Shown: positions 60,747-64,000 of the stretch, piece after piece | Position numbering within the stretch: position 1 is the stretch's first letter | Layout of the letters: every line of letters starts with the position of its first letter | Assembly: GCA_964498395.1 (NCBI GenBank) | Contig: CAZCHE010000012.1 | Coordinates: forward strand, 1 to 64,000 | Direction: 5' to 3' | DNA: 64,000 bases | From: Parapedobacter sp964498395 | Lineage (GTDB): Bacteria; Bacteroidota; Bacteroidia; Sphingobacteriales; Sphingobacteriaceae | Translations under genes and position numbers: made by a program | The notes under the pieces: generated by a model | What the model was told of the DNA's origin: nothing | Databases searched by the model: none | The model's input: the letters and a program-made list of their open reading frames with translations, nothing else

Positions 60747-61160
60747 ATGGTCATTCAGGTAAAAGACTTGGCCGCGCTTCCAGAAGCGGCGGCACAACTG
60801 CTAGCATCGGCACAAGGTCGTCGGGTTTTCTTGTTTCATGGCGACATGGGCGCGGGTAAAACCACCTTCATCAAAGCCCTTTGCGAGCAACTTGGCGTCA
60901 CCGATAGCACCTCCAGCCCTACGTTTGCGATTGTGAATGAATACACCTCGGCAGGCGGGCCAATTTACCATTTTGACTTCTACCGCATCAAGTCGGAACA
61001 AGAGGCGTATGACATGGGTTATGAGGAATATTTTTACGCCGGCCATTACTGCTTCGTCGAATGGCCCGAAAAAATCCCCAACCTATTGCCCGATGACGCC
61101 GTGGTGGTGCACATCGCTGTGTCTCCTGACGGTTCGAGGCAACTTTCGACCAGCCTATAG
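60747..61160 (+). CDS. tsaE: tRNA threonylcarbamoyladenosine synthesis ATPase
   Basis: A 137-residue TsaE, starting at ATG 60747 (MVIQVKDLAALPEAAAQ), which gives the usual length and N-terminus; a GTG at 60723 would add eight unlikely residues. Walker A is GDMGAGKT at residues 32-39, followed by the conserved NEYTSAGGPIYHFDFYRIKSEQEAYDMGYEEYF and FVEWPEKIPNLLP. TsaE works with TsaB and TsaD to form t6A37 in tRNAs. The porX-tsaE order is common in Bacteroidota. Confidence 0.93.
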   Translation: MVIQVKDLAALPEAAAQLLASAQGRRVFLFHGDMGAGKTTFIKALCEQLGVTDSTSSPTFAIVNEYTSAGGPIYHFDFYRIKSEQEAYDMGYEEYFYAGHYCFVEWPEKIPNLLPDDAVVVHIAVSPDGSRQLSTSL

Positions 61161-61218
61161 CGCTAATTTCCTTGGAAAATACCTGAAAATAGGGGTTTTT
61201 TAATTGCCTATACCGCCC

Positions 61219-61226
61219 TATCTTTG
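61219..61226 (+). promoter_or_regulatory. -7-like box upstream of DUF2891 gene
   Basis: TATCTTTG at 61219-61226 matches TAnnTTTG exactly; the TTG at 61204-61206 is too close (12 bases), so the -33 element is weak. The start codon follows 13 bases later. Confidence 0.35.
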
Positions 61227-61239
61227 TCTCCGTTGATAG

Positions 61240-62340
61240 ATGACTATGCGAAACATTGTTCTGATACTCATATTGCTATATGGTTGCCGGGTCGCAAATG
61301 CCCAGCCCGTAGCGCATTACGAAACCACCGACGGGAGGATTACGTTGACACTGACAGGAGCCTCACACCTCGCACAGTTGCCCCTCCATTGCATACAACA
61401 GGAATTTCCGTATAAGACCGGAATCGTCTATAGCGATTCATCGCTTATCCAAGCCCCCATTAACTACCATCCCGCATTCTACGGATGCTTTGACTGGCAT
61501 AGTAGTGTGCATGGACATTGGATGTTGGTACGCCTGCTTAAGCTTTTCCCCGAATTGCCCGAAGCCGAAGAAATCAGGGCCAGGCTTGCGACAAACCTAA
61601 GCGCCGCAAACATTGCCGTGGAGGTCTCACTTTTTGAAGGATTGAATAAAAGTTTCGAGCGCACGTATGGATGGGCATGGCTATTGCAATTGCAGGCCGA
61701 GCTCCTATCATGGGATGACACCCTTGGCAAAACCTTGAGCAAAAACCTCCAACCGCTGGCCGATGTCATGGCCGAGTCTTATCGGGAATACCTGCCAAAG
61801 ATGAATTACCCCATCCGCGTGGGCGAACATTCCAACCTCGCGTTTGGGCTTAGGCTGGCGTATGACTATGCCGAACAGGTAGGAGACATGGCCTTGAAAG
61901 ATGCCATTCGTAGCACCGCACTGCGTTTCTACCTCGAAGACACGGGCTGTCCACTGGCTTGGGAACCCGGAGGCGCCGACTTCCTCAGCCCCTGCCTCGA
62001 AGAAGCCGACTTGATGTGGCGCATTTTACCACCCACTGCTTACCAAAAATGGATCAAACGATTCCTTCCCCAGTTGTTCAAGAAATCGTTCCAGTTAGCA
62101 CCCGGAACCGTCAGTGACCGTACCGATGGCAAGCTCGTCCACCTCGATGGACTGAACCTGAGCCGTGCATGGTGCCTCTACGGCATTGCACGCCATGCAG
62201 GTCGTAATGAGCAGCAATTACTCGCCGTTGCCCGGCAACATTTGGAAGCCGCGCTACCAAACGTGGCCAGTGGCGACTATATGGGGGAGCATTGGCTTGC
62301 GTCATTTGCCGTTTACGCGCTGACCGTACAAAACAATTAA
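61240..62340 (+). CDS. DUF2891-family secreted protein
   Basis: A 366-residue protein with a signal peptide (MTMRNIVLILILLYGCRVANAQ). The body is largely helical and contains the DUF2891 hallmark FYGCFDWHSSVHGHWMLVRLLKLFPELPEAEEIRARLATNLS and a WEPGGADFLSPCLEEADLMWRIL segment resembling alpha/alpha-barrel enzymes. The family is widespread with no established activity; His/Asp/Glu clusters suggest a glycosidase-like or lipid-modifying enzyme, but that is inference. It starts 80 bases after tsaE. Confidence 0.88.
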   Translation: MTMRNIVLILILLYGCRVANAQPVAHYETTDGRITLTLTGASHLAQLPLHCIQQEFPYKTGIVYSDSSLIQAPINYHPAFYGCFDWHSSVHGHWMLVRLLKLFPELPEAEEIRARLATNLSAANIAVEVSLFEGLNKSFERTYGWAWLLQLQAELLSWDDTLGKTLSKNLQPLADVMAESYREYLPKMNYPIRVGEHSNLAFGLRLAYDYAEQVGDMALKDAIRSTALRFYLEDTGCPLAWEPGGADFLSPCLEEADLMWRILPPTAYQKWIKRFLPQLFKKSFQLAPGTVSDRTDGKLVHLDGLNLSRAWCLYGIARHAGRNEQQLLAVARQHLEAALPNVASGDYMGEHWLASFAVYALTVQNN

Positions 62341-62343
62341 GAC

Positions 62344-63024
62344 ATGGCCCTTAAGAGATACGTATCGCATTTACTGTTTTTTCCTGCTTGCTTGTTGTTT
62401 AGCTCGTGCTTTCAAATCATTGAGGAAATCACGGTGAAACCCAATGGGTCAGGTACGGTAACATTAACCGCTAACCTCAGCCAAAGCCGAAGCAAATTGG
62501 CCTCGGTGATGCTATTAGATAGCATCAATGGCTATAAAGTACCCTCCCGGCAGGATATCAGGAAAGAATTGGATGAAGCCGTGAAAACCCTCAATGCCAT
62601 GGATGGCATCGGCAAAGCAAACCACACGATCGATTTTGATAACTACATTGCCAAGATCCATTTTTCCTTTGATCAGGTGGCCAACCTCAACGACATTACC
62701 TCGCTGGTATTTGAAAAATTGAATGTCAAATCAGCCAACCATTCGTCCTATACCTATCAACCAGCCCACAAGACGTTCAGCAGGCAATATACCTACGAGC
62801 CGCGGGCAAAATCCGAATACAATAAGCTCAAGTCAACCGACAAGGAGATCTTCCAAAACGCCACCTACACCAGTATTTACCGGTTTGACAACACCGTTGC
62901 AAACCAAAGCAACCAAAACGCCAAAATCTCCGCTTCGAAAAAGGCCGTGATGTTGCAATGCCAAGTATTAGACCTGATTGACGGAAAAGTAAACATTTCA
63001 AATAGTATACAACTTGCAAATTAA
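62344..63024 (+). CDS. lipoprotein of unknown function
   Basis: A 226-residue protein with a signal peptide ending in the lipobox FSSC (Cys near 22). The mature part begins ITVKPNGSGTVTLTANLSQSRSKLASVM, a pattern of Bacteroidota surface or periplasmic lipoproteins, and includes Lys-rich stretches. I do not recognise a named family. It starts three bases after the DUF2891 stop and ends four bases before the next gene, so all three are one operon. Confidence 0.8.
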   Translation: MALKRYVSHLLFFPACLLFSSCFQIIEEITVKPNGSGTVTLTANLSQSRSKLASVMLLDSINGYKVPSRQDIRKELDEAVKTLNAMDGIGKANHTIDFDNYIAKIHFSFDQVANLNDITSLVFEKLNVKSANHSSYTYQPAHKTFSRQYTYEPRAKSEYNKLKSTDKEIFQNATYTSIYRFDNTVANQSNQNAKISASKKAVMLQCQVLDLIDGKVNISNSIQLAN

Positions 63025-63028
63025 CGAT

Positions 63029-64000
63029 ATGAAAAACCTTTGGAACACGATAGTATTGTTGTTAGTCGCCGCAACTGTTAGTGCCCAAGACCTTGCGCAG
63101 CGGATTCCACATGATGCGTTTGCAGTGGTCACGATCCAGACCGACCACTTCTTCAAGCTCATCAGTGTGGATGATTTCAACCGCTCGGCTATTGGGAAAA
63201 CCATTGTGGAGAAGGCCAATGAATCCGGTTTGGACGAAGTAAGGAGCATTGCCGACTTTGGCATTGCCCTTGACCGTTCCAGTTATTTCTACACCAAACT
63301 GACCGATAGCGTCACATACTTCGGCTTTCTTCTACCCATTGCCCAGACCGACTTGTTCGAAAAGCATTTTGTCCACGATGAAGCCGTACACCGCCAAGGC
63401 TCATTTCAATACTTTACCAAAGAAACTTCTGGCGATAGCATCTTTTTTGCATGGGATAACCAAATGCTTTCCATTACCGGGGCGACCCTTATAAACGGTT
63501 ATTTTGAGCAAGCAGACGTAGCTGAACGATATGGTATACGCAATTATAGTTATTATGACTACTATAACCAACTTGAAGGTGAGGCCGCGGATGCGTGGGC
63601 AGACGATTGGGCTGAACCTGCTGACGACGACTGGTGGGCAGAACCCGATACCTTGGTCGATACCACGGATATAGGAATCCCCCCACCGAAGATCGTTACC
63701 CCACCAGCAGACCCGCTTGACACGCTTTATCAAGACGCATGGCCGGCAGACTCGGTTGTAGATGCCGCTGAGTGGTACGACGGCGATACCTACTGGTTGG
63801 ATTCCTACGGCCAGGACGAAAATCCGTACGATGAATACTATGCCGCTGACCAAGCGATCAAACGTCAACTGGCCTCGCAATGGGCACAAGCGTTTGCCAC
63901 ATCCCAGTTTGATGAAGCACCCGTGCAAAGCATCATGACTAACCGTGATTATTTGGCTAGCAAGAATAATGATGCCCTGATAACGGCATGGATTCCAGAT
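63029..64000 (+). CDS. secreted protein with acidic Trp/Tyr-rich insert, 3' end outside window
   Basis: The first 324 residues of an exported protein with signal peptide MKNLWNTIVLLLVAATVSAQ; the frame continues past the window end. The N-terminal ~130 residues (AQRIPHDAFAVVTIQTDHFFKLISVDDFNRSAIGKTIVEKANESGLDEV) resemble DUF4836-type lipoprotein-like proteins. Residues ~175-280 are a strongly acidic segment rich in Asp, Trp and Tyr (AWADDWAEPADDDWWAEPD, EWYDGDTYWLDSYGQDENPYDEYY). The start follows the preceding gene by four bases. The function is unknown. Confidence 0.75.
   Translation, partial: MKNLWNTIVLLLVAATVSAQDLAQRIPHDAFAVVTIQTDHFFKLISVDDFNRSAIGKTIVEKANESGLDEVRSIADFGIALDRSSYFYTKLTDSVTYFGFLLPIAQTDLFEKHFVHDEAVHRQGSFQYFTKETSGDSIFFAWDNQMLSITGATLINGYFEQADVAERYGIRNYSYYDYYNQLEGEAADAWADDWAEPADDDWWAEPDTLVDTTDIGIPPPKIVTPPADPLDTLYQDAWPADSVVDAAEWYDGDTYWLDSYGQDENPYDEYYAADQAIKRQLASQWAQAFATSQFDEAPVQSIMTNRDYLASKNNDALITAWIPD

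Noticed and set aside
63401..63928. 175-codon minus-strand frame near the window end
   Set aside because: Antisense of the acidic insert in the secreted protein; composition is an artefact of the Asp/Tyr codons.
1..64000. CRISPR array or transposon
   Set aside because: No set of short, equally spaced direct repeats and no transposase or terminal-repeat pair was seen; the only multi-copy element is the attC-like site, with variable spacing.

Overview
The window is chromosomal DNA from a member of the Bacteroidota, most likely a Sphingobacteriaceae-type organism of moderate GC. The evidence is a fused LpxC-FabZ gene, SusC/SusD with FecI/FecR, GLPGLI and DUF5686 proteins, a PorX regulator, an EF-P of the Bacteroidota loop type, and promoter-like TTG-N18-20-TAnnTTTG pairs. 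No rRNA, tRNA, CRISPR array, transposase or phage gene was recognised.

Region 1 (1-9.6 kb) is visibly AT-rich and looks foreign. It is a run of gene cassettes separated by six imperfectly palindromic attC-like sites, all in one orientation. Five complete cassettes can be delimited. In four of them the first 8-9 bases are the exact reverse complement of the bases ending at the AAC of the cassette's own attC, and the fifth is a near match. This is the signature of integron cassettes recombined at G|TT. The core sequences depart from the classical GTTRRRY, several cassettes are multigenic with their own promoters and regulators, and no integrase lies in the window; by orientation it would be to the left. 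Cargo: a PHP-plus-ABC ATPase with a small acidic partner (a possible defence pair), HxlR with an SDR, an ArsR-AHSA1-DoxX-DUF1801 operon, Crp with a haloalkane-dehalogenase-like hydrolase, a secreted protein, and a serine alpha/beta hydrolase.

Region 2 (9.6-13.2 kb) is a graveyard of toxin-antitoxin genes against the right edge of the array. An intact DarG antitoxin sits beside a DarT toxin that has lost its N-terminus through a deletion fusing it to a truncated Panacea antitoxin. An intact small antitoxin precedes a RelE/ParE toxin stopped at codon 17. Between them is an unknown two-gene unit behind a 21-bp inverted repeat.

Region 3 (13.2-22.3 kb) is a possible envelope signalling locus: ECF sigma factor, TPR-bearing putative anti-sigma protein and lipoprotein, divergent from a PKD/beta-barrel protein and a TPR-CHAT (caspase-like) lipoprotein, with a convergent OmpA-family protein. 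A bestrophin follows.

Region 4 (23.7-35 kb) is a polysaccharide utilisation locus: FecI, FecR, SusC, SusD and two large secreted proteins that look like glycoside hydrolases of unassigned family.

Region 5 (35-50.5 kb) holds an L,D-transpeptidase-like protein, an AEC permease, a Tat-exported aminotransferase, an outer-membrane barrel followed by three GLPGLI paralogues, a thioredoxin-like lipoprotein, a LytS-type kinase, a candidate small RNA gene, and a DUF5686 outer-membrane protein.

Region 6 (50.5-64 kb) is core housekeeping: enoyl-CoA hydratase, AI-2E-type permease, EF-P, an ABC ATPase, the lipid A genes lpxD-lpxC/fabZ-lpxA, an HD hydrolase, NIPSNAP, PorX, TsaE, DUF2891, a lipoprotein, and a secreted protein cut by the window end.
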